Source: JAIPJO01 sp035269015 | GTDB lineage: Bacteria; Patescibacteriota; Patescibacteriia; Patescibacteriales; UBA12465 | Reading direction: 5' to 3' | DNA length: 31,580 nt | NCBI GenBank assembly: GCA_035269015.1 | Contig: DATFJU010000011.1 | Coordinates: 1 to 31,580, forward strand | Shown: positions 22,938-30,681 of the stretch, piece by piece | Layout: the number at the start of each line of letters is the position of its first letter | Numbering within the stretch: position 1 is the stretch's first letter | Translations under genes and position numbers: made by a program | The notes under the pieces: generated by a model | What the model was told of the DNA's origin: nothing | The model's input: only the letters and a program-made list of their open reading frames with translations | The model's database searches: none

Positions 22938-24396
22938 AATGATTCCACAAAAATTAGTGGAACAAATGACAAAAGACAAGAAAATAAGAACAGCGATAAC
23001 TAGAGAAAGCTTTTCTTACTTTTTTCACTTCTACTATGCTCATTATGTTAAATATGAAACTGCTGATTTTCAAAAACACATAATATCCTTAATTGAATTG
23101 AGTCATAAAGAAAATTTGTTTGTAGTTGCTTTTAGAGGGTCTGGTAAATCAACAATTGTAACCGCCGCCTATCCTATCTGGGCGATACTTGGAAAACAAC
23201 AAAAAAAGTTTGTTGTTATTTTCTGTCAGACTCAAGCTCAGGCTAAACAACATATGATGAATTTACGGCGTGAACTTGAAGATAATGATTTACTTAAAAA
23301 AGATCTTGATCCGTTTAGAGAAAATAGCGACGAATGGGGTGCTCAATCTGTAGTTTTTTCTAATACTAATTCTAGAATCACGGTTGCCTCAGTTGATCAA
23401 AGTATTAGAGGAATAAGACATCATGAAAATCGCCCTGACCTTATTATCTGCGACGACGTTGAAGATATAGCCTCAACCAAAACCAGAGATAGTCGTAATA
23501 AAACCTATCAATGGCTTAAAGGAGAAATAATTCCAGCTGGCGATAAAGATACTAGATTAATTATAGTGGGTAATCTATTACACGAAGACTCTCTACTAAT
23601 GAGACTAAAAGAAGAAAGAGAAAAAGATATTATTGATGGTAATTTTCTTTATTATCCTTTGATTAATGGAAAGGGAGAATGTTTGTGGCCTGGTAAATAT
23701 CCAAGCAAAAAAGATATTGAAATAGAACGTAAAAAAGTTGGCAATGAAATCACTTGGCAACAAGAATACCTGCTGAATATTGTACCACTAGAAGACCAAG
23801 CAATATTTGCTGAATGGATAAAATATTATGATAAATTGCCTGAACCTTTGCAATTATTTGACGACTATAGTTCACATCGAGAAGTGAGAGTTGGAATTGA
23901 TCCAGCCATCTCTAAAAGCTCAATGGCTGATTATACTGCCATGGTACCAGGTATGCTTTTTGAAATAGAAAAAGGATATCGGTTATACATACTTCCTAAG
24001 ATAGTGAATAAAAGATTAAATTTCCCTGAAACCGTTGAAACTTGCAAAATAATTGTTGAAAGTTACAAGAAAGACTTTCATATAGTTAAATTAGTTGTTG
24101 AAGATGTCGCCTATCAAAAAGCTCTACCGCAACAATTAAATTTCGACGGAGTAAGAGATGTTGTAACTACTAGGCCAGGTCATCAAGATAAAAGAAGTCG
24201 CTTAGTTCTAACTGCTAATTTAATTAAAACCGGACAAGTACTATTTCCTAGAGAAGGAGCAGAAGAATTAATACAGCAGATAATTCACTTCGGAGTAGAA
24301 AAACATGATGATTTAGCAGATGCTTTTATAAACCTAGTTAATAGTATGGTTGAGTCACCACCAAGAGTGCCAAGACTGTATAATCTATCTACATAG
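22924..24396 (+). CDS. Phage terminase large subunit (packaging ATPase-nuclease)
   Basis: A 490-residue protein of normal TerL length with both domains intact. The ATPase part has Walker A FRGSGKST (70-77) and Walker B DLIICDDVED (172-181), followed by a coupling segment with RLIIVGNLLH. The RNase H-like nuclease part begins at VRVGIDPAISKSS near 322-334 with its first Asp, continues with LVVEDVAYQKALPQQL and ends with KHDDLADAFINLV near 460-472, which supplies the last acidic pair. It would pump DNA into capsids. No portal, protease or capsid gene follows, which is odd for an intact gene of this type. Confidence 0.93.
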   Translation: MKKSKMIPQKLVEQMTKDKKIRTAITRESFSYFFHFYYAHYVKYETADFQKHIISLIELSHKENLFVVAFRGSGKSTIVTAAYPIWAILGKQQKKFVVIFCQTQAQAKQHMMNLRRELEDNDLLKKDLDPFRENSDEWGAQSVVFSNTNSRITVASVDQSIRGIRHHENRPDLIICDDVEDIASTKTRDSRNKTYQWLKGEIIPAGDKDTRLIIVGNLLHEDSLLMRLKEEREKDIIDGNFLYYPLINGKGECLWPGKYPSKKDIEIERKKVGNEITWQQEYLLNIVPLEDQAIFAEWIKYYDKLPEPLQLFDDYSSHREVRVGIDPAISKSSMADYTAMVPGMLFEIEKGYRLYILPKIVNKRLNFPETVETCKIIVESYKKDFHIVKLVVEDVAYQKALPQQLNFDGVRDVVTTRPGHQDKRSRLVLTANLIKTGQVLFPREGAEELIQQIIHFGVEKHDDLADAFINLVNSMVESPPRVPRLYNLST

Positions 24397-24512
24397 CCTA
24401 AATCAGCTCAAAAATTGCCAACAAGTTACCAACAGCTAGTTGCTTAGCAAAAGCTTAAAAGTGTGTCATTAATGGAGGCGTAGATTTAACTAATAATTAA
24501 CTATTAAACCAT

Positions 24513-25796
24513 ATGCCTCCATTAGACGCTCCCTTAAAGTATTGCCTTTATGCTAGAAAAAGCGCTGAATCAGATGAAAGACAAGTTCAGTCCATTGATT
24601 CTCAGGTTAAGGAAATGCTTCAAATTGCCGAACGAGAAAATCTTGAAATTGTCGATATCAGACGAGAATCAAAGTCCGCTAAAGATTCTGGCAATCGTCC
24701 TGTTTTTAAAGAACTACTAAAAGACATAGCAGAAGAAAAATTTAATGCAATTCTAACCTGGGCACCCGATAGACTTTCTAGAAACGCTGGCGACTTAGGA
24801 TCACTGGTTGATTTAATGGATGAGAAAAAATTAATGAGCATTCGTACCTTTGGTCAAACATTTAGTAACTCACCTAATGAAAAGTTTTTACTCATGATTC
24901 TATGTTCTCAGGCAAAACTAGAAAATGATAATCGAGGAATAAACGTAAAAAGAGGTTTAAGGGCAAGGTGTGAAATGGGTTTATGGCCCACTTGTCCACC
25001 AACTGGCTATTTTAAAGAAAAGCGAGTTGATCATAAAGGACAGTGCTTAGTCGATCCCGATAGGGGTCACGTTATAAAGCTAATGTTTGAAAAAGTTGCT
25101 TATGAAAAATGGTCAGGCAGAAAGATTTATAATTGGCTACGATTTGATTTAAACTTTAGAACAGCACTTGGAAAAAAACATTTAAGTCTAGGTAACATTT
25201 ATCGTCTTCTTGAAAACACTTTCTATTATGGCCCGTTTGAATACCCACGAGGCAGTGGTAATTGGTATCAAGGAAAGCACGAACCAATAATCACAAAAGA
25301 AGTATTTGATTTAGTTCAGGATCAAATGAAAAATTCCCAATTAGTGAGACGAGAAAATATTGAGTTCGCTTTTACTAAAGTTATGACCTGCGGTTTATGT
25401 GGTTCGGGTATATCGGCAACAGAAAAATTTAAGAAACTAAAAAATGGCGGCTATAACCGTCATATTTATTATGGCTGTACTAAGGCGAAAGATAAGAATT
25501 GTAAATCAGGTTATATTAGCGAGGAAGATTTAATTAAACAACTACAAAAACAAGTTGAGAAATTAGATTTTAAAAAGTTACCTGTTCAAGACAAAATCGA
25601 AGGAGAAATAAAAAGATTTAAGAAATTTCAAATGATGGCAACTGGCAAAAACCAAAACATCGACGTAAGCGACGTCGATGTTAAGAACTACATTAAATTT
25701 TTACTAAAAGAAGGTGAGGATCAAGAAAAGCGAGAATTACTTACTTGTTTAAATGGGGAAATAAAACTGAATAATAAAGTGGTAGAGATTGTTTAG
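24513..25796 (+). CDS. Large serine recombinase (site-specific integrase)
   Basis: A 427-residue protein. The resolvase-type catalytic domain (about 8-150) has the nucleophile Ser17 in YARKSAES and the DRLSR arginines near 87-92. The recombinase domain (about 155-285) contains RGLRARCEMGLWP and NTFYYGPFEYPRGSGNWYQG, and a zinc ribbon follows with CGLCG and YYGCTKAKDKNC. It is somewhat short for the class because the coiled-coil end is brief. It would integrate and excise the surrounding island. The 116-base gap upstream holds the near-repeat TTGCCAACAAGTTACCAACA (24415-24434), a possible recombination site. Confidence 0.93.
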   Translation: MPPLDAPLKYCLYARKSAESDERQVQSIDSQVKEMLQIAERENLEIVDIRRESKSAKDSGNRPVFKELLKDIAEEKFNAILTWAPDRLSRNAGDLGSLVDLMDEKKLMSIRTFGQTFSNSPNEKFLLMILCSQAKLENDNRGINVKRGLRARCEMGLWPTCPPTGYFKEKRVDHKGQCLVDPDRGHVIKLMFEKVAYEKWSGRKIYNWLRFDLNFRTALGKKHLSLGNIYRLLENTFYYGPFEYPRGSGNWYQGKHEPIITKEVFDLVQDQMKNSQLVRRENIEFAFTKVMTCGLCGSGISATEKFKKLKNGGYNRHIYYGCTKAKDKNCKSGYISEEDLIKQLQKQVEKLDFKKLPVQDKIEGEIKRFKKFQMMATGKNQNIDVSDVDVKNYIKFLLKEGEDQEKRELLTCLNGEIKLNNKVVEIV

Positions 25797-25861
25797 ATAT
25801 AATTTATCTTAATTTTATATTTAGTTTATCTAATACTTTTATTCAATTTTATCTTTGCTTA

Positions 25862-26698
25862 TTATAAACCAATTGCGCTAGCTCCATGCTCTGCTTGTGC
25901 TTGCGTAAATCCTTCATATTTTAACTGCTCAATTAAACTGCCTCGAGAAAAAGCTGAATAATCCATATACTGCTCAGCACTTTTAGCTGCTTGCTCATAC
26001 CAATCAGCACCAGAATTATCTACTCCGTAAACCGCATCCGAATTAGAAAATTTTTCATACTCTAATTGCTTAATCAATCCACTACGAGAGAAAGCTGAAT
26101 AGCCTAAATAAGATTTTGCACTTCTAACCGCATTTCTTTGGCTAACTGTTTCACTTTGTACTGGCTCTGGTTTATCTTCAATTTTGGTGGGAGCTGGACT
26201 TTGACTAACAACATCTGGAATTGTAGATTTAACTTCTTCGGGGTTTTCATTGTTTTCCTCATTTAAAGTAGGAATTACTTCTGCTTCATTTGCCTTCTCT
26301 TCATTGGTTTCTATTTGTGGCTGTTCCTCATCTTTTTGATTAGCTGTAGCCACTTCGTTTATTATATTTTCGCTATCAATAAGTTGCTCTTCTCCCTGCG
26401 TTTCAGCTTGTTGAATATTGGAGTCGGTGGAAGAAGGATTAACAGTCGCACCAAAAATTATTAAACCAATAACGATGACCCCAATTTTCATGCCTCTTGA
26501 AAGACTGAATTTCCACTTTTGATCAACTAGTTTTGTAACAGGCGGAAGAATAACCGCGGCCATTACTAACATAACTAATCCCGGTATTGGATCTGAAAAG
26601 ATAGAAAAAATTCCAGTTAAGGTAAAAAGGGTGCCAAAAATCCAACTAAGCACTAGGGCTATTGTGATTTTTTTACTTTGAGTTGTTTGATCGCTCAT
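25862..26698 (-). CDS. Ltp-family protein, candidate superinfection exclusion factor
   Basis: A 278-residue protein. Three hydrophobic segments at about 10-30, 34-53 and 71-88 are followed by an acidic Glu/Asn/Pro-rich linker to about 185 and then two copies of the Ltp repeat: AKSYLGYSAFSRSGLIKQLE and AEQYMDYSAFSRGSLIEQLK, each ending in a YEGF/YEKF turn. Ltp proteins are surface-exposed; the one from Streptococcus phage TP-J34 blocks DNA injection by other phages. No lipobox Cys is visible here, so anchoring is by membrane helices. It lies convergent to the recombinase gene (65-base gap), and an unusual structured leader precedes it. Confidence 0.85.
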   Translation of the reverse strand: MSDQTTQSKKITIALVLSWIFGTLFTLTGIFSIFSDPIPGLVMLVMAAVILPPVTKLVDQKWKFSLSRGMKIGVIVIGLIIFGATVNPSSTDSNIQQAETQGEEQLIDSENIINEVATANQKDEEQPQIETNEEKANEAEVIPTLNEENNENPEEVKSTIPDVVSQSPAPTKIEDKPEPVQSETVSQRNAVRSAKSYLGYSAFSRSGLIKQLEYEKFSNSDAVYGVDNSGADWYEQAAKSAEQYMDYSAFSRGSLIEQLKYEGFTQAQAEHGASAIGL

Positions 26699-26735
26699 AT
26701 TTTTTTATATTAATTATAAATAGGTCTAATGTCGT

Positions 26736-26891
26736 TAAAACAAAAACGGACACCCGACCTAGTTGCGAAACAGTAAAAGGTGTCCGTGAGGATCCTACTT
26801 ACGTTCAGTCGGAGTGCCCGTTTCTGTACGTAAATAGGAAAATAAACCAAAAAAATGGCTAATCCTCACAAATATATTTTACTGTTTCGCA
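26736..26891 (-). ncRNA. Candidate structured small RNA or attenuator upstream of the Ltp gene
   Basis: Read on the minus strand, three pairings nest: A, 26891-26877 with 26778-26764 (15 bp perfect, TGCGAAACAGTAAAA); B, 26869-26862 with 26793-26786 (8 bp); and C, 26838-26828 with 26804-26794 (10 of 11). A fourth, 26787-26779 with 26754-26746 (ACGGACACC, 9 bp), is followed by TTTTGTTTT (26745-26737) and has the form of an intrinsic terminator. Its loop contains the 3' arm of pairing A, so A and the terminator compete or form a pseudoknot. A promoter-like sequence places the start at about 26890, exactly at the first arm. It is either a terminated small RNA of about 155 bases or a regulated leader of the Ltp gene, whose start lies 38 bases past the T tract. 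Confidence 0.65.
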
Positions 26892-26896
26892 CCTTC

Positions 26897-26925
26897 AATA
26901 TAACGTAAAAATACCGAAAAGTAAA
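26897..26925 (-). promoter_or_regulatory. Promoter of the structured RNA
   Basis: On the minus strand, a -35 of TTTACT (26925-26920), a 17-base spacer and a -10 of TATATT (26902-26897). The predicted start near 26890 coincides with the first base of the 15-bp stem, which supports both calls. Confidence 0.5.
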
Positions 26926-26992
26926 GAAAAGTTACCAACAAGTAAGAAATATTAGCATAAATGCAAAAAATAAAGACTTTCTATTTTTTTTC

Positions 26993-27018
26993 TAATATGT
27001 TATAATATTGTCATATTA
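26993..27018 (+). promoter_or_regulatory. Promoter and likely operator of the LexA-methyltransferase gene
   Basis: TAATATG (26993-26999) and CATATTA (27012-27018) are perfect inverted arms 12 bases apart, and the consensus -10 TATAAT (27001-27006) lies between them. The -35 region is poor, mostly a T run. A repressor bound to the arms would cover the promoter, which fits autoregulation by the LexA domain of the gene starting at 27036. Confidence 0.55.
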
Positions 27019-27035
27019 ATAAATAAGATAAAAAT

Positions 27036-28577
27036 ATGATAACTAAGAAGCAAAAAGAGGTTTTATCCTTTGTTGAAAATTATAATAAAAAAAATGGTTA
27101 TTCACCCTCCTTAGAAGAAATTAGAAAAAGGTTTAAACTATCCTCTGTTTCAACTGCCCATTATTACATAAAACAGCTCGACAAGCTGGGTTATCTAGAA
27201 AAAGAAGAAAATCACCCTAGATCAATATCCCTTTCCAATTCTGGAATTATTGAGATTGAAATAGCGGGAACAATAACAGCAGGAAAGCCAATTGAAGCTA
27301 TAGAAACAAAAGAAGAAACAATCGCAGTTCCAGCCAAAGATTTAGATTTAAGCTCTGAACACTACGCCTTAAGAGTTAAGGGAGATAGTATGATAGAAGA
27401 AGGTATTTTTGACGGAGATATTGTTATAATTAAAAAACAATCAGTTGCTGAAAATGGACAAACAGTTGTCGCCATCATAGATGATAACGAGGCAACTTTA
27501 AAAAAATTATATAGAGAAAATAATAGATTCAGGCTACAACCAGCTAACCAAAACATGCTACCACTATTTAAAAAAGAAGTAGAGGTTAGAGGTGTGGTGG
27601 TAAATATAATTAGAAAACTAAATCCTGATAAACCAGAGTTTAAAACACTTGATCTATTTGCTGGAGTTGGTGGTATTAGACTAGGATTTGAAAAGGCTGG
27701 GTTTAATACTGTCTTTGCTAATGACTTTGAGAAAAACTGCAAGAATACTTATGACTTAAACTTTAAAACCTCTAAATTAATAGTTGAAGATATCAGAAAA
27801 ATAGGAGTAGACGATTTACCTGATTTTGACTTTCTATTAGCAGGATTTCCCTGCCAGTCATTCTCAATAGCTGGATATAGAAAGGGTTTTGAAGATAAAG
27901 ATAGAGGTAATTTATTTTTTGATATATCTAGGATAATAAAAGCAAAAAGACCGGCAGGTTTTTTATTAGAAAATGTAAAAAATTTAAAAGGTCATGACGG
28001 AGGAAAAACTTTTAAAATTATAGAAGAGACGCTAGTTAGCCTTGGCTATCATATAAAATTCAAGGTATTAAATAGTATGGAATATGGAAACATACCTCAA
28101 AACAGAGAAAGGATATATATAGTTGGATTTAAAAATAAAAAATATATAGATAATTTTGAATTTCCAAAACAAACAAAATTAGAAATAAAAATCAAAGATA
28201 TTTTAGAAGAAAAGGTTGATAAAAAATATTATTATAACGACAAGCCTTTATTTGAGAAAATTAAAGATGATATTAAAGATCAAAACAAAGTTTATCAGTG
28301 GAGGAGAAAATATGTTAGAGAAAATAAAAAAGGCGTGTGCCCAACATTAACAGCCAATATGGGAATGGGTGGCCATAACGTACCAATAATAAAAGATAAA
28401 AAAGGTATAAGGAAATTAACTCCCAGTGAATGTTTTAGAATTCAAGGTTTCCCTAAAAATTATAAATTACCTAAAGAATTAGCTGACTCCGCTTTATATA
28501 AGCAGGCTGGAAACTCAGTGACAGTTACTGTAATTGAAAATATTGCAAAAGAGATAAGAAAAGCTATTGAAAAATAA
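27036..28577 (+). CDS. LexA repressor fused to C5-cytosine DNA methyltransferase
   Basis: A 513-residue fusion of two complete proteins. Residues 1-65 form the LexA winged helix (YSPSLEEIRKRFKLSSVSTA). Residues 72-195 form the S24 autoprotease with cleavage pair Ala82-Gly83 in TITAGKP, Ser118 in VKGDSMIEEG and Lys156 in ATLKKLY, close to E. coli LexA numbering. Residues 204-513 form a full Dcm-type enzyme: motif I LDLFAGVGGIRLGFE, motif IV GFPCQSFS with Cys273, motif VI ENVKN (312-316), motif VIII QNRERIYIVGF, a short target-recognition region and motif X KQAGNSVTV. It would methylate cytosine to protect host DNA and repress through LexA operators. Its stop abuts the stop of the facing restriction gene. 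Confidence 0.95.
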   Translation: MITKKQKEVLSFVENYNKKNGYSPSLEEIRKRFKLSSVSTAHYYIKQLDKLGYLEKEENHPRSISLSNSGIIEIEIAGTITAGKPIEAIETKEETIAVPAKDLDLSSEHYALRVKGDSMIEEGIFDGDIVIIKKQSVAENGQTVVAIIDDNEATLKKLYRENNRFRLQPANQNMLPLFKKEVEVRGVVVNIIRKLNPDKPEFKTLDLFAGVGGIRLGFEKAGFNTVFANDFEKNCKNTYDLNFKTSKLIVEDIRKIGVDDLPDFDFLLAGFPCQSFSIAGYRKGFEDKDRGNLFFDISRIIKAKRPAGFLLENVKNLKGHDGGKTFKIIEETLVSLGYHIKFKVLNSMEYGNIPQNRERIYIVGFKNKKYIDNFEFPKQTKLEIKIKDILEEKVDKKYYYNDKPLFEKIKDDIKDQNKVYQWRRKYVRENKKGVCPTLTANMGMGGHNVPIIKDKKGIRKLTPSECFRIQGFPKNYKLPKELADSALYKQAGNSVTVTVIENIAKEIRKAIEK

Positions 28578-29141
28578 TTACCAAACTTTTACATTTTTAG
28601 CTATAGGTTTTAAATTTTGTTCTTTTATAATCTTGTCAGTAATACTAAATCTTGGACGTCTTCCCTGTAATTGCTGTTCTTTCATCGTTTGATTTTTATT
28701 AACTTTCATATCATATATGAGATTAGAAGGAACTTTATAAACATTAAAAGTCCCATCTAGCTTTCCCTCGTTATAAAAATCTAAAAAATATAAATCATCC
28801 CATTTTGAATCAGGTCCAAAGGATGTTAAATCTGATTCTACGCTACAGGCCTTAATTTGTTCCGCTCTATTGGTTTTAGTATTAAAAGTGTCAAAAGATG
28901 CTGACGATTTTCCTTGAAGAGATATAAATCTTTTTGAGCCTGAATATAAGCTAAAAGCAACTTCAGATAAACCTTCGGGAAAATTTGGCTCCCTAGATTT
29001 ATAATCTCTCATACCAAATTTTAAAATTTTCCACATATCAAAAAGTTTTTTCCATTTTTTGCCGTCACTCTTATTAAAATCCATTAATTCAAGACAACAA
29101 TCATTTCCAAAGACTTTTGTCTTGTGTTTTATCAGTTTCAT
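28578..29141 (-). CDS. Bsp6I-like type II restriction endonuclease
   Basis: A 187-residue protein convergent with the methyltransferase gene with no bases between the two stop codons. It matches my memory of the Bsp6I family (enzymes cutting at GCNGC): EGLSEVAFSLYSG, the core IKACSVESDLTSFGPDSKWDD followed by LYFLDFYNEGKLDGTFNVYK, and the end QLQGRRPRFSI. The Lys/Asp residues in KACS...WDDLYFLDF fit a PD-(D/E)XK-like active site. Paired with the C5 methyltransferase it makes a complete restriction-modification system. The recognition site is inferred from the family only. The 153-base gap upstream is AT-rich with no clear promoter. Confidence 0.8.
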   Translation of the reverse strand: MKLIKHKTKVFGNDCCLELMDFNKSDGKKWKKLFDMWKILKFGMRDYKSREPNFPEGLSEVAFSLYSGSKRFISLQGKSSASFDTFNTKTNRAEQIKACSVESDLTSFGPDSKWDDLYFLDFYNEGKLDGTFNVYKVPSNLIYDMKVNKNQTMKEQQLQGRRPRFSITDKIIKEQNLKPIAKNVKVW

Positions 29142-29294
29142 AAAATTAAAATCAATTTATATTAATTTTAACTAAAGTTTATCAAAAATTTAGATATAAA
29201 ACAACAAAGCAAAATATTTTCTGATATAAATTTCATTTAAAATTCATCAAATCACGAAGAAAACACAAGAATATAAACAAATTGATTACATTAT

Positions 29295-30353
29295 TTACTT
29301 AATCCAGATGCTTAAATCTAATGTTAATCCTGTCTTTCGTCTATAATTTGCTTGAGCAATTGCTATTCCAACAGATGTTAAAGACATATTTTTCATAAAA
29401 CTATGGTTCCATAAATCAATTAATGCTTCTAAGAACGGTTTTCCTATTTCAATTAACTTACTTTTAACTTCATCATTAGAATAAATATGCTGTCCAAATA
29501 AAGATTTTAACTTTTTGGAAATATTTTCATCTAATTTAGCATTATTTATTTTTTTATTTAAAGCATCCTCATTTAAAACATTTAGTTGAAACCTGCTACT
29601 ATCATTTAGGCATATAGTCGTAAACTCATTAAAAAAATTTCCTGTGGCTCCAACTTGTTCTTCAAATATATTTTTTTCAAACCCTTTATAAAAATGCCCT
29701 CTGTATGTATTGCTAAAAATATCTTCAATTCTATTTGATCCCATGCCTATACTCCCACAACCTGCAAATTCTAAATGTTGATATAAAGAATTTTCCTTTG
29801 AAAGGCTGTCTGTAAAGGGTTTTATATTTGTTTCTAGATAATTTCTGAACGATTTTGTGTCTTTTGCTCCGTTATTTACTGAATATTTTAAAAGAAATAT
29901 TATTGTTAGAGTGTCCATTTGCGAAGCAGTTAATTTTGGGACAACGCTAATACTTTCATCCAAAACTATTTGCTTTAAATCTCGTTCTTGATGATCAATT
30001 CTATCAATTAATATATCAATTAACACTTCAGACATATCCTTATCCCCTGTTTTTGCATAATTCTTTTGCGCCTCATAAAGAATATATTGAAAACCCGGAT
30101 TATTCACAAATTCAAGAGATGAAGATTTTTCTTTTTTTAGTTTTTCAATAAAATTATTAGTTATCTCTTCTGCCCTAATTGTGGCTATCTGTGAAGCTTC
30201 TTGAGATAACTCTAAAAAATTCTCCTTAAAAACATCTAGGGCGATATCTTTCACGTCAGAGTATGAAAAACCCTGTTGAACATTTACTGTCTCAACTTGA
30301 ACAATTGTTGAATCGTCACCACTCTTAGATATTTGTGTTGTCTTTTTATTCAT
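29295..30353 (-). CDS. LPO_1073/Vpar_1526-like family protein of unknown function
   Basis: A 352-residue protein starting at MNKKTTQISKSGDD. The start eight codons upstream would overlap the previous gene further. The first 25 residues (SGDDSTIVQVETVNVQQG) resemble the Ser/Gly/Asn-rich N-terminal tag of this family, followed by a helical region SYSDVKDIALDVFKENFLELSQEA and a mostly helical body (YAKTGDKDMSEVLIDILIDRI, LTASQMDTLTIIFLLKY) ending in GIAIAQANYRRKTGLTLDLSIWI. The family occurs in genomic islands and is suspected, not shown, to act in defence. It overlaps the 63-residue membrane protein gene by 8 bases, so the two are co-expressed. Confidence 0.75.
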   Translation of the reverse strand: MNKKTTQISKSGDDSTIVQVETVNVQQGFSYSDVKDIALDVFKENFLELSQEASQIATIRAEEITNNFIEKLKKEKSSSLEFVNNPGFQYILYEAQKNYAKTGDKDMSEVLIDILIDRIDHQERDLKQIVLDESISVVPKLTASQMDTLTIIFLLKYSVNNGAKDTKSFRNYLETNIKPFTDSLSKENSLYQHLEFAGCGSIGMGSNRIEDIFSNTYRGHFYKGFEKNIFEEQVGATGNFFNEFTTICLNDSSRFQLNVLNEDALNKKINNAKLDENISKKLKSLFGQHIYSNDEVKSKLIEIGKPFLEALIDLWNHSFMKNMSLTSVGIAIAQANYRRKTGLTLDLSIWIK

Positions 30354-30537
30354 CTTTAATTTTATTAATATTGCCAATCTGAATATTTGAAGAATTATTT
30401 TTTGATTTTTGTTTTTGCTTTATAGATAAATATCCTTTTTTTTCAAAAAAACGTATAAAAAAAGTTAAGAAAGCAACTCCTATGCCCCCGAACAACCATT
30501 CATAATTATTAGACAACCATTCAATTATTATCTCCAT
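30346..30537 (-). CDS. Small single-pass membrane protein coupled to the LPO_1073-like gene
   Basis: A 63-residue protein with one membrane helix at about 13-32 (WLFGGIGVAFLTFFIRFF) and a basic, Asn/Ser-rich tail KQKSKNNSSNIQIGNINKI. The tail resembles the SSN-x-IQIGN-type tags seen on proteins of immune islands and echoes the tag at the start of the next gene product. The genes overlap by 8 bases. It may anchor or restrain the downstream protein at the membrane, or be a pore-forming effector; both are inferences. Confidence 0.7.
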   Translation of the reverse strand: MEIIIEWLSNNYEWLFGGIGVAFLTFFIRFFEKKGYLSIKQKQKSKNNSSNIQIGNINKIKDE

Positions 30538-30681
30538 AAATTTTTATTAAACTAATTTTTTATTTAAATATATGTTTAATATTAATTTTACGCTATCTAC
30601 TAATCATTATATAAAATATCTTAAATCAAATTTATCATAATTTTATATAAAAATCAATTTATGTTTTGCCTAATATAAAAC

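Noticed and set aside
26746..26891. Assignment of the structured RNA to RNase P, tmRNA or 6S RNA
   Set aside because: None of the conserved sequences of these RNAs was recognised and the terminator overlaps the main stem, so no known family is claimed.
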